From: Paracamarosporium sp. OC-R06-R3
Taxonomy: Eukaryota; Ascomycota; Dothideomycetes; Pleosporales; Didymosphaeriaceae
Assembly: GCA_019828545.1 (NCBI GenBank)
Contig: JACVRA010000101.1
Location: 240,658-304,657, forward strand
Length of the DNA stretch: 64,000 nucleotides
Reading direction: 5' to 3'
A program made the position numbers and the translations under genes. Under the pieces are notes generated by a model, which was not told where the DNA came from, did no database searches, and was given only the letters and a program-made list of their open reading frames with translations. Shown one piece after another: positions 42,070-53,840 of the stretch (position 1 is the first letter of the stretch; every line of letters begins with the position of its first letter).

Positions 42070-43095
42070 ATGGTACCTCAGACAAGAAGTAAGACCTCCG
42101 CTCAGCCTGGCCTACATCAGTCAGAACGACAGACTCAACAGCCGGAACACCTTCAAGATCAACAGATCGAAGGACAAGCGCAATATGCAAGCAAGCGCCC
42201 AAAATACAGTGTCAGGAGGGGTCGGAAAGCCCTCGCCCGACAGAACAGACGGATTTGCGAGGACCTGGTATTTTATCTTAATGACACAGACCTAGTCACA
42301 GATCGCTATCGTGATTTTCCAAATCACCTCCTCGAGGCAAGGCCTCCTACCTGCACTGCTAGTTGGGTCGAGGTCATTTACGACGCCTGGATCCAAGCTT
42401 GGCCGAGACTGGAACCTACCATTGATAGTGGAGAAGAGCAGGTGCACTACCGGAAAGCTTTCTTCCCACGCATCTTGTCCGAAATCGACCGGCTTCGAGG
42501 TATGCCAGATGGGGTTCTACTCAGTCTGGACCTAGTTGTGCAACTGAAGATAGATCTTTTTCAGATGGATGCAACTTATATCCCTGGCACATTTTGGGGC
42601 GAGATATATGAAACTTTTGTCACGTGCACGAGACAAATTCATCACCAGATAGATGATAGAATCGAATCCATCCTGCGTTCTACATACGCTCCTTCTACCA
42701 ACACCGATACTCCCAACAAGCGCCGGTCCCGGCTCTGGCTAGATGCTTCGGTTTATTGCTACCGCATACACACATATCGTCCAAGATACTTCAAAAACGG
42801 GGCATGGACTTATGACCTTCAAAGCAGTGACACAGAAACATCGTGGGCTCTGCACTTGTTTCAAACACATGCTTACGCGGATTTGAAAATCAACGTCTAC
42901 CGCGCTATCGGCTCGAAGCTACCTCGAGAACTTGTGGACTTGGTGTTCGAGCACGCATGCGCGGCCAAGAACATTCCCGCGAAGCCAGCAATCTTCACTC
43001 GAACAATGAGGGACAAGATGAAAGCGACTTCTTATGGTCCGGAAAAGGAAATCGAAGCGGCTCGTCACTATGAGGGCGCTTCATCTGCAAACTGA
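42070..43095 (+). CDS. Hypothetical fungal protein
   Basis: Single exon, 341 aa. The N-terminal 60 residues are Gln-rich and basic (SKRPKYSVRRGRKALARQNR), possibly a nuclear signal. The centre is helical and Trp/Tyr-rich, without motif. The C-terminal part has SKLPRELVDLVFEHACAAKN, which looks like an F-box-type LP-x-EL-x-x-x-V-F helix placed at the end rather than the start of the protein. No family is recognised. It is the third gene in a row with such an LPxEL block, so it may be related in origin to its neighbours. Confidence 0.6.
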   Translation: MVPQTRSKTSAQPGLHQSERQTQQPEHLQDQQIEGQAQYASKRPKYSVRRGRKALARQNRRICEDLVFYLNDTDLVTDRYRDFPNHLLEARPPTCTASWVEVIYDAWIQAWPRLEPTIDSGEEQVHYRKAFFPRILSEIDRLRGMPDGVLLSLDLVVQLKIDLFQMDATYIPGTFWGEIYETFVTCTRQIHHQIDDRIESILRSTYAPSTNTDTPNKRRSRLWLDASVYCYRIHTYRPRYFKNGAWTYDLQSSDTETSWALHLFQTHAYADLKINVYRAIGSKLPRELVDLVFEHACAAKNIPAKPAIFTRTMRDKMKATSYGPEKEIEAARHYEGASSAN

Positions 43096-43727
43096 TTCTG
43101 GAAAACTGCGGTGGAAAAGGGGAAGGAGTACACCAAAGCAGCCAGCAGATCCGGTCGAAACGCTTAACTGTCGCTTACAGAGGGCTCTTTTCATTCGATC
43201 GTTATTACCATGCTAAGGAGTATGTTTATGCAAGAGCATCTGGTATTTTCACTCGCTCGAATAGGCTTCATTACATGTATTCTAGAGTTATACAGCATTT
43301 AAAATACAAAAAGTTTTCCTTGTCGACTTTGTGTAGCGTTCTAGGTTGGTTTTCGCGATTTTTGCCGGGCGGCATACTTATCCACTCATCCCAGATCATC
43401 ATCACTAAGAGATACGTACGAGAAGTCAACATTAGTCTTCATCCAAAGAGCCATTGGTAAACTAGAACCGACATAAGAGGGGCACAGGACTGAAAGAACA
43501 TTTTCGAAGAGAGGGTGGCAATCAGGTAGGTACTCTAGTGACTGCTCATTATCAAAGTGAGTGGAATATCGGCCATATCAACTGCAAGGTCTGCTTATAA
43601 ATCGGATTCTGGCATTCTTATAGGTCAAGTCGACCTGCTCCATCACTGTATCGCCGTAACAGATTGCAGTGTCTGACGTATCTGGATGTTTGCGAGCAGC
43701 ACGGTCTGAATACTGTTTGGAAATCAG

Positions 43728-43792
43728 CCCCTCATTTTGCAAAACATGAGCTTGTTAGACAGTCATTAAGCGGTCCCTAACAAGCTGAGGGG
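43728..43792. repeat. Nested stem-loop
   Basis: Outer arms CCCCTC (43728-43733) and GAGGGG (43787-43792) enclose inner arms agcttgttag (43749-43758) and ctaacaagct (43777-43786). The right arms are contiguous; the left arms are separated by 15 nt. The structure could fold in RNA or DNA. Confidence 0.45.
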
Positions 43793-46700
43793 ATAATCCC
43801 ATCCACGCCTCTGTATGTGGCCTTGCAAGCGACTAGTGTTAGAGCCAACGCTAGGAATGCAGCAGATGGGTAGACATATCACACAATATGGAAGTAATGG
43901 GCTGTAAAATGCACACCCGCCAAGCTTGGTACGTTTTCACGGCTTCTGAGAGCATTTGCGCTCCATTGCCTTTGAGGTAGCAACCGAACTGTCGCACTGA
44001 TAAGGACAAAGGTGAGTTAATAGCACCGCTTTCGTAACATACCCAACATCCTATTCCACTATTTAATGTTGTTATCTAGACTAGCCACTAATATTACCCT
44101 TATCCTTCCCACACAAGTTAGTAACGCGACAACGTGCGTAGGAGCCGGAAACCCGGTCACTCTCGGGGATCAACCCCACGCCATGCTCAACGAGGGGCCT
44201 CCCTCCAACTCGCAGCAGCGATCCCATCGGCGCCTCTTCTTCGCCAACAGAAACGGTAAGAGTGGCAAATGCAACATCATCTCGGTTGGGCAGGGAGCTC
44301 CTGGATCCACCGCCAGCAGAGCCTCGATGCAATCCTTTACCTCCGCGACAAGCCATCCTCGAGCTACTGCAGGGAGAGTCCGTCCGTCAATGACGAACGC
44401 AAGGCCAGCCACGCAGCGACCTACTTGCTTCCACCTTCAGACGATCTGTGATGGATGCTCATGGGTGCGCTACTGCAGGTACTTGTTGTGGGAATCTTGC
44501 GGCCAGAGCATGTCTCACCACGGCGAGCTTAGAGCAGGTGGCCCCGTGGACGGTCATGAGCTTCCACATCGAGACACAGATACAATGATGGCTTTGTTTC
44601 TCGTAACTGCAACAGGCATGGTGAGCCCCGGATTACGCAATCCGAGCGCCCCCGTTTAGTCTACGCATATCGGCCTGCAGACAAGACTACCGCTGTGAGA
44701 CTAGCTCGCTCAGGGTGTAGCCGAGGTGCTGTTCGATGCAAACTAATGGCGCAGGTACTGCGGAAGCTATGAGCATGACAGTGACATCTCATTAGAGATA
44801 GTGGGGAATACTTGCAGGGCAAGGGCCTGGGTGCCCGAGCCCATGATCCTCCAGGGAACTCTGCTCTAGCTTCACATGGGAGTTCGCCGCGGAGCGATTG
44901 GAGCGTATTCTTCGTCTTCCACGTTTCGTGCATGCACGCAAGCAGCGGGTCGGTAACACCGCGACACGTCTCTTTCACCAATGCGAGACTATTGTATGCA
45001 AGGCTAGCCCACCACCATGATGGCCTTGCCGCTCTGCAGCGATCATGAAGGCCCACTGTAAACTTCTTCCACAGGCTACTTGTCTACTCGGACGATCTCG
45101 CCACCACCGTTCATCCTTTGGACCCTCCCTAGATCTCTCCAATCTCCAGTCTTACAAAATTTGGCTCGATCCATCTTCGTCTACCCACCACCTCCTCTTG
45201 GCACCAGGCCTCGTCGAGGCACGTGCATACGCAGGTCATGTATGCACGCACGACCCCACAAGTAGCATCGAGCTCAACCCAACCCAAGTCCGACGAGGAA
45301 GAGCCTCGCGAACGGTCCACACTTGGCCCATCCCAGCACCATTTGCTCGTCAACCTGAAACGACGTTGTCTTGCAGTGCAAGCTCGCGCTCTAGCATCTA
45401 CCTGAAACAAGAGTCCCCTCCTCTACAATGTAGATATTCATAGCTACAACTTACAAGACCTTCTTCCTTCGCCACCAGATGCATACTGTTTGGGGCGCAA
45501 CCACTGCGCCCGAAACAACACAATCGATCACTTTCCGAGCCGATCCAGAAACGCTGCGCTGCACCAGCCAGTCGCACGAATGCCTCCTTGCAGAACGCCT
45601 AGGTCTCAACAAACGCTGCAATTCGACCCAGCGTATACTGTTCTTTCGTGGGTCAGAATCACGGCCCTTGTACGCGCGAGCGAGCAAGCAAGCAAGCAAT
45701 CAGCAGCACTCACTGGCTGACGGGACGAGTATCCACATACCCTCAAGTGACGACATGTGTTTGGTGGCTTCGGATGACTTGACGGGTAAATCCGTGCCGG
45801 AGGATCGAACCGGTCGGGGATCCCACAACACCACACGACAGGCAGGTCCGAAGTGCGGACGTCCAGAGACCTATGCCCTCCGGTAGAAAGCAAATTAACC
45901 CTGATAATGGCAGAAGATATTAACGGCGTACCGCTGTGCAGATACGATTGAGCGTCCAGGTTGTTCCCGTCCTCACGTGACCCAACGTCCCGTCCCGCGC
46001 TGGCAATGCATTCTGTAAGGCCACGAAACAGGTCACAGTATGTCCTGCATAGGTTTGCATCCATGGCGGGCGCCACACTGCTACCATGTGTAATCAGGTG
46101 CCTCGCTGTTTGCTCGCTGTTAGCCCAGCCGAAACAGCGACTCCCTCGATGCACTCTTGCACCTTCCAAAAGCCTCACATGTCGAACCCTAAACGCTCAC
46201 GCCAGCAGAATGACACTCGACGAGCCCACGACGATTCGCTGTCGCGAGCCCACAACACCGACAACCAGGCAAACGGAGTGGGGGGAACCACACTGTCTGT
46301 ACGCTTGGTTATCGAGTCGGAACCATGCATCCGTCCCATACGCTTGCTCATCAACTCGGATCTAGACGCTTGCGCGCCCGCACGGTGGAATTCCACCGCG
46401 TGGAGAAGACGCTGCTCGACGCCTAACACCTTCACACGTAGCTGTCAGAAAGCGTGGCGTTGACCGTGGACAGCTGCCTCGTGGACGCAGCCGGGATCGG
46501 GGCGAGCAGTTCTCGCCGCCGACGATATCACGCCGCTTGTGACGTACCGAGCTGCAGGTCTCAGCTGGCCGAGTGAGGCGTTGATCGCGATGGCGAGCTG
46601 GAGTTGTGGGGATTGTTGAACGGCGGTCGCGTGGGGGAGACAGAAACATGACGGGAGCTGTTGAGCGCCGTTGCGAGTGGCAGAGGGCCTTGCGCATTTT

Positions 46701-49350
46701 CTGACGCCGCGTCGAGGTGCATCGCGACCCCAGGCGCCCAAACGTGACGATGCATAGGCAGCAGCAGCAGGCAGGCAGGCCAGGCAGGCGGAGGGCCTTT
46801 TTTTTTCCCTCCCCACGCGGCACGCTGTTGTTGAAGCTTGAATGCACTTCTCCACACGGCCGTGCGAACAGTGCATGATGCAGAGTGTCGCGTTCCGCAG
46901 TGCGCACAGTGCCGGACGGCATCCCACGCGTGCCGAAGCTTTATCGTGGAGTCGCGACGAGGAGTCGCCCCGGGATGACCTGACTTGAGCACGACGCGGG
47001 TCGTAGAATTGCGGCTCGCGAGGAAAAAGAAAAACAGCAAGCCAAGGGCGTCACTAGACAGAGCCGCAGGAGGATTTGGTGGCATACAACAGCTGTACTG
47101 TAGCGTAGTGGCTGCATGGCCAACCGCGTGGCCGCGGGTGGATTTGCGATCGAGGATGGCGAGACTCGATGATCGCTCGAAGGATCAATCCTTCGCCTCA
47201 ACATGGCCTCGCACGGGTCCCTCGAAGATGGCTGGAGGGGCTTCCTTCCCGCAGTCTTGTTGCGATGTCACTTTTGTCACGGAACAGGGCTGCGATGCAG
47301 ACTGCAGACGTGGAGAGGGGCTCGCGCGAGAGTGGCCCTGGGCTGGCTGTCTACACAAGAAACCCAATACCGCGACGGCTGGCTCGGGCTTCGCCTACCC
47401 GCCTGCGCTACTTTAGCAAAAGCTTTGCTTGGCGCGCAACGGGAGCAAGGAAGCATGCAAACGGCGCAGGCTACAGGCACGTTGTCCAAGGGTTGGAGCC
47501 AGAGGCGTCTGGCGAGGGTGGTGCGTGCGCGCGGCTCAAGCTGCCTTCTAGGACGGGTAAGACGCAGAGCCAGCAGTGAATGCTACGCTGTGGCTGATGC
47601 ACGCGCTGGCCCGTCCCATCTGATAGGCACGCCGGGCCCTCGACAGCGGCGTGAAGGATGCCAAATAACGACTCGAAACCTCGCTGCTCGCTCTCGAGAT
47701 GAGCGCACCATGCCGGCGTGACTGCGCCCAGTCGCCCGGCATGCCGGCCGTCAGTTGTGATGGTGTAGTGTTGCACCGCGTCACTGAGCCCAGAGACATG
47801 GCTTGAACCTTGGTTCTTGACAAACGTCCCCTGATTCACGCCCCAGCGACTGCCTCCCCCGCAATCCGCCATCCAATCCGGGCCCCATCTTGCTGCCCGC
47901 CCCCAGGCCCATCGCCATCCTTCGCCGCAAGCGCGCGAATCAATGCAGTGCCGTCAGGTGGCCCGGCCCGAGGTAAGACAACGCCCGCGCCGCTCAATCG
48001 CCTCTCCAGGCCTACCGCGACCGGCCTGCGAAACGCGGGCGAGAAACACGCATCCACCTGGTGACAATCCACTTCCTTTCGTGCTACAACCAAAAATTGC
48101 CCTTGGAGGGCGACCTGAGGCCCGGGGCTGCTCGTTCGTGTCACCGAGAGGGGGGGAGCCGAGTGGGGAGCGCCTTGCTGGCTACAGCGTGTGAGAATTC
48201 TGACATGAGCATCTACGCGTGTGAGTGCGTGGCACGCTGAGGCGCTGGCTGTTGGGACAGACGCGGGACCCAGTGGCCGTCGACTGATAGCAGGTAATCA
48301 TCACCCCACGGCATACACGTTCATGTACGCGTCCTGCCAGGCAGACGATCCGTCTCGCCTTGCGGCCGTTAGACGGGCCATATCGAGCCCAGGTCGAAGG
48401 AATTGCCCTGCATCGTCGCGAGGCCAGGATGCTTTATCCAGAGCAGAAGACTGTCTCTGTCTGCATCTCTCGCGCGATCGCCCGTTGCGCTCGGCGCATC
48501 CATCCCGGCGCCTTTGCCCCGATGCACTCACCATTGCGTAAACACACATACTCGAGACTGTACATCGCAGGCAAAAAATAAACACCTCATCAATCGCATG
48601 CGTAGAGTGACGCTCTCGCAGCATGGCTCCCAGCCCGCTCGCCAAGCATCGCTACACAGCATCCCGCCCCCATCTGCACCCGTCCACACAAATCACTTAC
48701 CAACCAACCTCACTGTTTACCCAAACCATGCAATCTACCAGACAGATAGGCGCAGACTCGCATGTCCATCCCAAAGCATCCAGACTCGCATGCAGTACAT
48801 CCTTCAACCGCTCCCGCATCTCAACCCAACGCATGCCCCGAGGACGCGGCCAATCAGGGGGCGCGTCTGCGACGGCAGGATCAGAGCCGCAGCGTTGCAG
48901 CGACAGGGAGCATCCCTGGAGGTAATACCATTTACGACGGCGGCCGCAGGGGAGCATGGAGCGCGAGTTTGGGGTTAGCCTGGTCAAGGGTGGCCGTGCC
49001 GCGGTGCGGTCAGTCCGGGGACGGCGCCCGCGTGCTCCCAGGTGAACAACATGGTGTGCGAGTGACGGCGGGGTGGGAGTGCAGGCTGGATAGACGGCGT
49101 GCCGACGGCAGGCGGGCGGCCTGGCAGAGGCAGCGGCAGAGATAGTGAGATGAGAACGAGGGCCTCATGCGCCGTCATGTCAGTCTCTGTGCGACGACAC
49201 ACAGACAGGGCGGGCGAGCGAGCGGTGGAGACGGTGCTACCAGGGCGAGGGCGGTAATCAGTCGCGTTTTATGACTGAGCAGCGCGGCGGCACGCTCCGG
49301 GTGCGAACTGCAGTTCCACGGCGGTTGCCTGCTTGAATCGACTATCGAAA

Positions 49351-49380
49351 CTCAACTCAACTCACCTCACCTCAACTCAA
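49351..49380 (+). repeat. Six CTCAA/CTCAC pentamers
   Basis: Exactly six five-base units in a row (CTCAA twice, CTCAC twice, CTCAA twice), at the head of a longer pyrimidine-rich stretch. Confidence 0.75.
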
Positions 49381-50062
49381 GCCGCCTCCCCTCAACGCCC
49401 CTTATCTCATCGCGCCTGAGGCACCGCGCAGCGCCTCGCCGCATTCCCCCGGCCGGCCGGCAGCCCGCCCGCCTCAGTCCCTATCCTACCTATCCACTCT
49501 ACTCTACACAAGACCCGCCCGCCTGCCTACTTCCCCTTCCCCTTCCCCATGAAGAAAGAGATACCCCTCGCACCCACCCTCGCCCGCACCCTTGGGGTCC
49601 AAAACAGTCCCAATCCTTCGCATGCACCCTCCCCACACAGCAACGATCGCCCGCCCTCTCTCGAAACACCATCTATTCTCGAACACCACGCAAGCACCGC
49701 GGAACGGAGCGCGCTGCGCGCCTCGTAGATCGGGCGTGCGGATCCCCAGCTGAAGATTCGCCAGCCAGCCAGCTGTCTGTGTGCGGTGCGTTGAGACGGA
49801 GCCGGCAGCAGACTGGATTAGGTCGACGGTTGGCTGCGTCCGTGGGTGGGTGGATGGGTGGGTGCAGAGGCTGAAGGGCGATCGCTCGTGTTGCGCCGTG
49901 CAGGCTGAGGCGAGCGCGAAAACGGCGTACCTAGCTACGCTGCTGATCCCGTATTCCCGCCATAAATAATAATCAGTGTACCGACCTCCCTTGCCCATCG
50001 CATTGTTGCGTTGCAATGCGAGGCTTCGTGTTCGTGATGCTCTATCAATCAATGTATGTATG

Positions 50063-50064
<2 letters not shown>

Positions 50065-50097
<33 letters not shown>
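50065..50097. repeat. (TG)n microsatellite, about 16 units
   Basis: An uninterrupted TG dinucleotide run of about 33 nt. It produces artificial Cys-Val and His-Thr repeats in the open frames that cross it. Confidence 0.85.
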
Positions 50098-50098
<1 letters not shown>

Positions 50099-51012
50099 CG
50101 CATTTGGCTTGCTGTGCAGGCAGGCGGTCAGTCAGGGAGCGAGCGAGCGACGGGCACAGTGCAATGCCATGTATCTAACACGATGCGATGCGAAAGACGG
50201 ACGGACGGACAATGCGTAGTAAAGATAGCACCAATAAAGATTAATCTAGCAACTACAAGGTGTCGAAGCGAATGTAGGAAGAGCCCACCGAGTCTTCTCA
50301 ACGCCCACGGGGAGAAGAAGCCCGTCTCGTGAAAGACCAGAAACAAAACGCCCAGAGATGCAAACCAAGAAAGCAGAAGCCCGACCCGAATGATGTGCGT
50401 TGGAGCGTAAATCATGACCCAAGACGATCCCCCCCTCCGCTGGCCACCGAGCCAGAGGGTATAACAAAAACCAAAAGAGAAAGAAGAAAAACATGACCAC
50501 CCTTTTAGCTGCCTGAGAAACCGTATATACAAGGCACCAGCGTGCCATCATCGCCTTTCTTGGAAGGACGAGCAAAACTGCAGAGGAGCATGACCAGGCG
50601 CCGACAAGCCCTGCGCCCTAATTTGAAATATCGTACACGCGACGCGTGGTGGACGAGCCGGGGACTGTGCGAACACGAGCCCCGCAGGTGGCTCGCCGCT
50701 GGAGTGCAGCCTGTGACGCATCTCGCCGCGAGCGCGAACAGAGAGCATGATGGAATGATGGACCACTGATTGAACGAAAGCGAGCGAGCGTAAACATGAC
50801 AACCAGACATGCTGCGCGGGATCCCCCGAGTAGCTCGAGGCTCCGGGTGCGCGCTAAGCCGAAAGCGAAATGGTGTGGTGGCTCAGTCCTACTACCGTCA
50901 GCAATCGGGTTTTTATGACGGACGGACGCCAGAGAGGACCCTCCCCGCGTCCGCAGCAGTGGGACTCACCAAAATGTCATTTTTTTACGTTCCCGAAATC
51001 CTGTTTCCGGCT

Positions 51013-52098
51013 TCAGAAGGCCTGTGTGCGGGGGACGATGATGTCTTCCCAGATAGGCTGAGGCGCCTTAGGGTATGCGAACGACTTGACGTTGTCCATG
51101 AAGGATCCGCTGACCATGGGCTTTCCCATCATCTGACCGGCGTGGGGCTGCATGTTGCTCCACTCCTCTTGCACATGTCCCGGGGAGTTGAAGTCCTCTG
51201 ACGTCTCGCTGATGGACAGCGAGGGGACTGCCTTGCTGTGTGGTGGCATGCCCATGGGAAGCTGGGGCGGCGACACAGACAGAGCTGGGTGCGACCAGTT
51301 GTTCATTGTGACTGGCGAGTTGCAGAGTCCCATGGGGGTGATGCTCTCGGGCTCCGGAGTCGCCCACATGTCGTTGGAAAGCATGCCAGGAATGTCATGC
51401 TCGAAGCCTAGGCCAACAGCCATAGAGCCATCGTCAGACCAGCTTGGGTTGCTCATGTACTGGTCGAAAGGATCGGCAATGGCAATGGGGTCATGGTAGG
51501 CAAACGGTTCCGGGGTGGAAGGCGTCATGGCGCGGCTAGAAGCGATGTAGTTGCTCTGCTCCATGGAGCGAGAGAAGCTTCCCATGTTGGGCTCGGGGCT
51601 GCTCGAGTATGAATAGTCGTCGATGATCTGGGGAGTGTAGGAGGTGGGAAGAGGAGTAAGCATGTTGAAGTTGTTGAAGTTGGCCGGGTACTGGCTGAGC
51701 TTTGCGGCAGTGTGGAAGTCCATCTGGGAAACTGTGCGCATGATCTGGGGTCGTCCTGAGGAAGGAATGCTGCGAGGCGAAGTGCCCATGGTGGGGATGG
51801 AGCTGGAGGTAGGGAACCTCTTGGGAGAGACGAGGTGCTTTGTGGGTTTCCTGTAGCTGTTGTCTGAGGTGCGGCGGGTTGATCGGGGCTCGCACTGGAG
51901 ACCCTTTGCGGTGCAGCGAGAGCAAGATGGGACGGCCTTGTCACACTTTGTCTTTGCCTTTGCGCAGATTGTGCAGGCAATTGCTCGTCGTTGTGACATC
52001 CTGGCGTAGGGGTTGTGAGGCTTGGGGAAGGGCGAGGTCTGGACAGAGGGGTTGGGAGAGGACAGCTGGGTTGCCTCTTGCTTGGTGGGTTGGTTCAT
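51013..52098 (-). CDS. Small Zn2Cys6 protein, probable transcription regulator
   Basis: Single exon, 361 aa. After a Pro/Ser-rich N-terminus, Cys 42, 45, 52, 59, 62 and 69 (ACTICAKAKTKCDKAVPSC, then SRC and LQC) form a complete Zn2Cys6 cluster. It is followed by a basic stretch with SPKRFPTSSS. There is no fungal-specific transcription factor middle domain. The rest is low-complexity, rich in Ser, Pro, Met and Asn, with conserved-looking short blocks (ANFNNFNMLTPLPTSYTPQI, and PIWEDIIVP at the end). It is probably nuclear and DNA-binding. It sits alone between a 7.9-kb gene-free interval on its 3' side and 2.9 kb of palindrome-rich upstream DNA, a layout typical of heavily controlled developmental regulators. 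The target pathway is unknown. Confidence 0.85.
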   Translation of the reverse strand: MNQPTKQEATQLSSPNPSVQTSPFPKPHNPYARMSQRRAIACTICAKAKTKCDKAVPSCSRCTAKGLQCEPRSTRRTSDNSYRKPTKHLVSPKRFPTSSSIPTMGTSPRSIPSSGRPQIMRTVSQMDFHTAAKLSQYPANFNNFNMLTPLPTSYTPQIIDDYSYSSSPEPNMGSFSRSMEQSNYIASSRAMTPSTPEPFAYHDPIAIADPFDQYMSNPSWSDDGSMAVGLGFEHDIPGMLSNDMWATPEPESITPMGLCNSPVTMNNWSHPALSVSPPQLPMGMPPHSKAVPSLSISETSEDFNSPGHVQEEWSNMQPHAGQMMGKPMVSGSFMDNVKSFAYPKAPQPIWEDIIVPRTQAF

Positions 52099-52577
52099 TG
52101 TGAAGTATGTGTGAAGGTACTGAGGTGGTGTTTGAGTAAAGGGAGGATTGGCACCAAAGTTGTACTGGGTGAAGATGTGCAGAGGGGGGAGATGGAGGGA
52201 TATAAAATAGTAACGGGAGTGTTTTGGAAGAAGGCTCTAGCGTGGAGGGCGTGTGCGCTCGTGGTGGCTGAACCGAGAACTGGAGACCTGACGTGGGATA
52301 TGGTGCTCGATGATAGATTGCTTCGGGAACCTCGCATGAGGGGCCATCAACGGCTGCCCAGTGCAGGATCCAGGTGTGTGCAGGCCAATGAGGGACGAGG
52401 CAGGGTTACTTTTCCAGCGTGCGGGCTACCTCCTTCCAAGATAGTTCGGCGACGTGCTATGGGTCTGGCAATCCTGCCAGCGGGCAGGCCATGCACGTCG
52501 AGCCGGGCCCCCTGCTCGAGGGTTGCTGGGATCCGCAGAGCAGACGCAGCAGTGCCTTGCCTGTTTCAGCACAAGGG

Positions 52578-52606
52578 CAGCCTGCAGGGGCGTGTCCTGC
52601 AGGCTG
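52578..52606. repeat. GC-rich hairpin, 11-bp arms
   Basis: Cagcctgcagg (52578-52588) and cctgcaggctg (52596-52606) are perfect reverse complements with a 7-nt loop. It lies 480-510 bp upstream of the Zn2Cys6 start and could be in its promoter or transcribed leader. Confidence 0.5.
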
Positions 52607-53806
52607 ACGGCCGGCATCGCACGGCCCCCGTCGATTGATCTGACCATCGCAATGACGACGAGAGCGACTGCAGAGCGAGCTGTGGCTTGAGCGTGCGGAC
52701 AAGGTGACGGGGTGCGTCTCCTGGGAGCGGCGGGCGGAGGATTAGTCGGCGCCAGGGACTGCTGAGAAGCTGGTACGCAGTACACGTCGGCGGGCATGCG
52801 AGCACCTACACTGCACCCGCCGTGCTGCTCCCGCCAGCGACCTGTGGGACGGCATTGCAAAGGTGACAGGCGGATCGACGGGGGGGTGCTAGCGGCGGGC
52901 CACGGCACATCGTGGGGATGTCACGCTCGTCGACCAGACGCAATCTGCGTGGGCGCTGGCGGGGAGGCTGCATGGATGGTGGCGCGCCAGAGAGCAGCTG
53001 TTTTTGGCGGGCCGGGGTGGGGGGCAGCCGCAGCCTCGTCAAGTGCGCAGTGCACAGTGGACTGGGCCTCGACATGCGAAGGCCGCCGTTGCGGACTTGA
53101 GCTGGCTTGTGGCCTGTGGCCCGCCCTCGACGCCAGAGCATCGTGCGGCTCTTCGTTGCGGACTTGCACAGTGCTAATTAGCATAGAGCGAGGCGCAAGC
53201 ATACTCGTCGGGCCAAAACAGGCAATCCGATAGCCGCATAAACACGCGCTCTGCCCAATCACCGCCCTCTGTTGCTCGCGCTAGACACCAAACGAACCTC
53301 TTTAGGAAAAAGGCCTGCCCGATGAGGAAGTTTTAGCTTCTTAAGCGTCTGCTTTCGCTCCTGAAACACACCCGACGGGGAGCGTAAGGGCCTCTTGCTT
53401 CAGTGTACCCCAAATGGCATTGCCGACTGCTTCTAGAAACCCGTGACTACGCTCGACACTCTCGCCGGACGTCACTGTTCAAGAGCCTGCACTGTGTGTA
53501 GACTCCGTCGACGCTAGAACTGGAACTTGCGAAGGGTGCGCCAGTACGCTGATGGGAGCGCATGCACTGACGTCTCCTAGAATGGTTCTCCTTGCTGGAA
53601 TGGCTCCACACTGCTCAGGCTGTCTATGCTGAGATGAAGAGAATGTCACCCTTCTTGGTCGCTGAGAAAAAGTGCAGTGCAAGTCAGGAGAGTGATGACC
53701 GACTTCTCGACGCTTTCGGTGCCACCGAGTCTCCTGGCTCATGCTTGGGGTCATCATGAACCACCATCGTTCTCGTTTAGGGGCATCGAGGCCATGATTC
53801 TGTCCG

Positions 53807-53840
53807 GCGTACACGGTCCAGCGTACACTGCAGTGTACGC
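53807..53840. promoter_or_regulatory. GCGTACAC motif cluster with perfect 20-bp palindrome
   Basis: GCGTACAC occurs at 53807-53814 and 53821-53828, and as its complement GTGTACGC at 53833-53840. The last two make a perfect palindrome of 20 bp centred on CTGCAG. It lies about 1.7 kb upstream of the Zn2Cys6 gene and 1.2 kb upstream of the TPK gene. This is consistent with a dimeric or cooperative binding site. Confidence 0.45.

Larger units (their letters stand above)
43096..51012. other. 7.9-kb gene-free, largely GC-rich convergent interval
   Basis: The flanking genes point toward each other, so neither promoter should lie here, yet the gap is 7.9 kb. From about 44 kb it is GC-rich and full of overlapping open frames of 60-199 codons on both strands with random composition and no domains. 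Repeats include pentamers at 49351-49380, a TTCCCC triplicate near 49531, GGGT-rich words near 49843 and (TG)n near 50065. A + strand pyrimidine-rich stretch at about 49345-49640 looks like a transcription start region. A stem-loop lies at 43728-43792. No tRNA, rRNA or transposon was recognised. Confidence 0.55.

Noticed and set aside
44066..50332. Many open frames of 60-199 codons on both strands in the GC-rich interval
   Set aside because: They overlap each other, change frame with base composition and show only low-complexity or repeat-derived sequence such as His-Thr and Cys-Val runs over the TG repeat. No domains seen.
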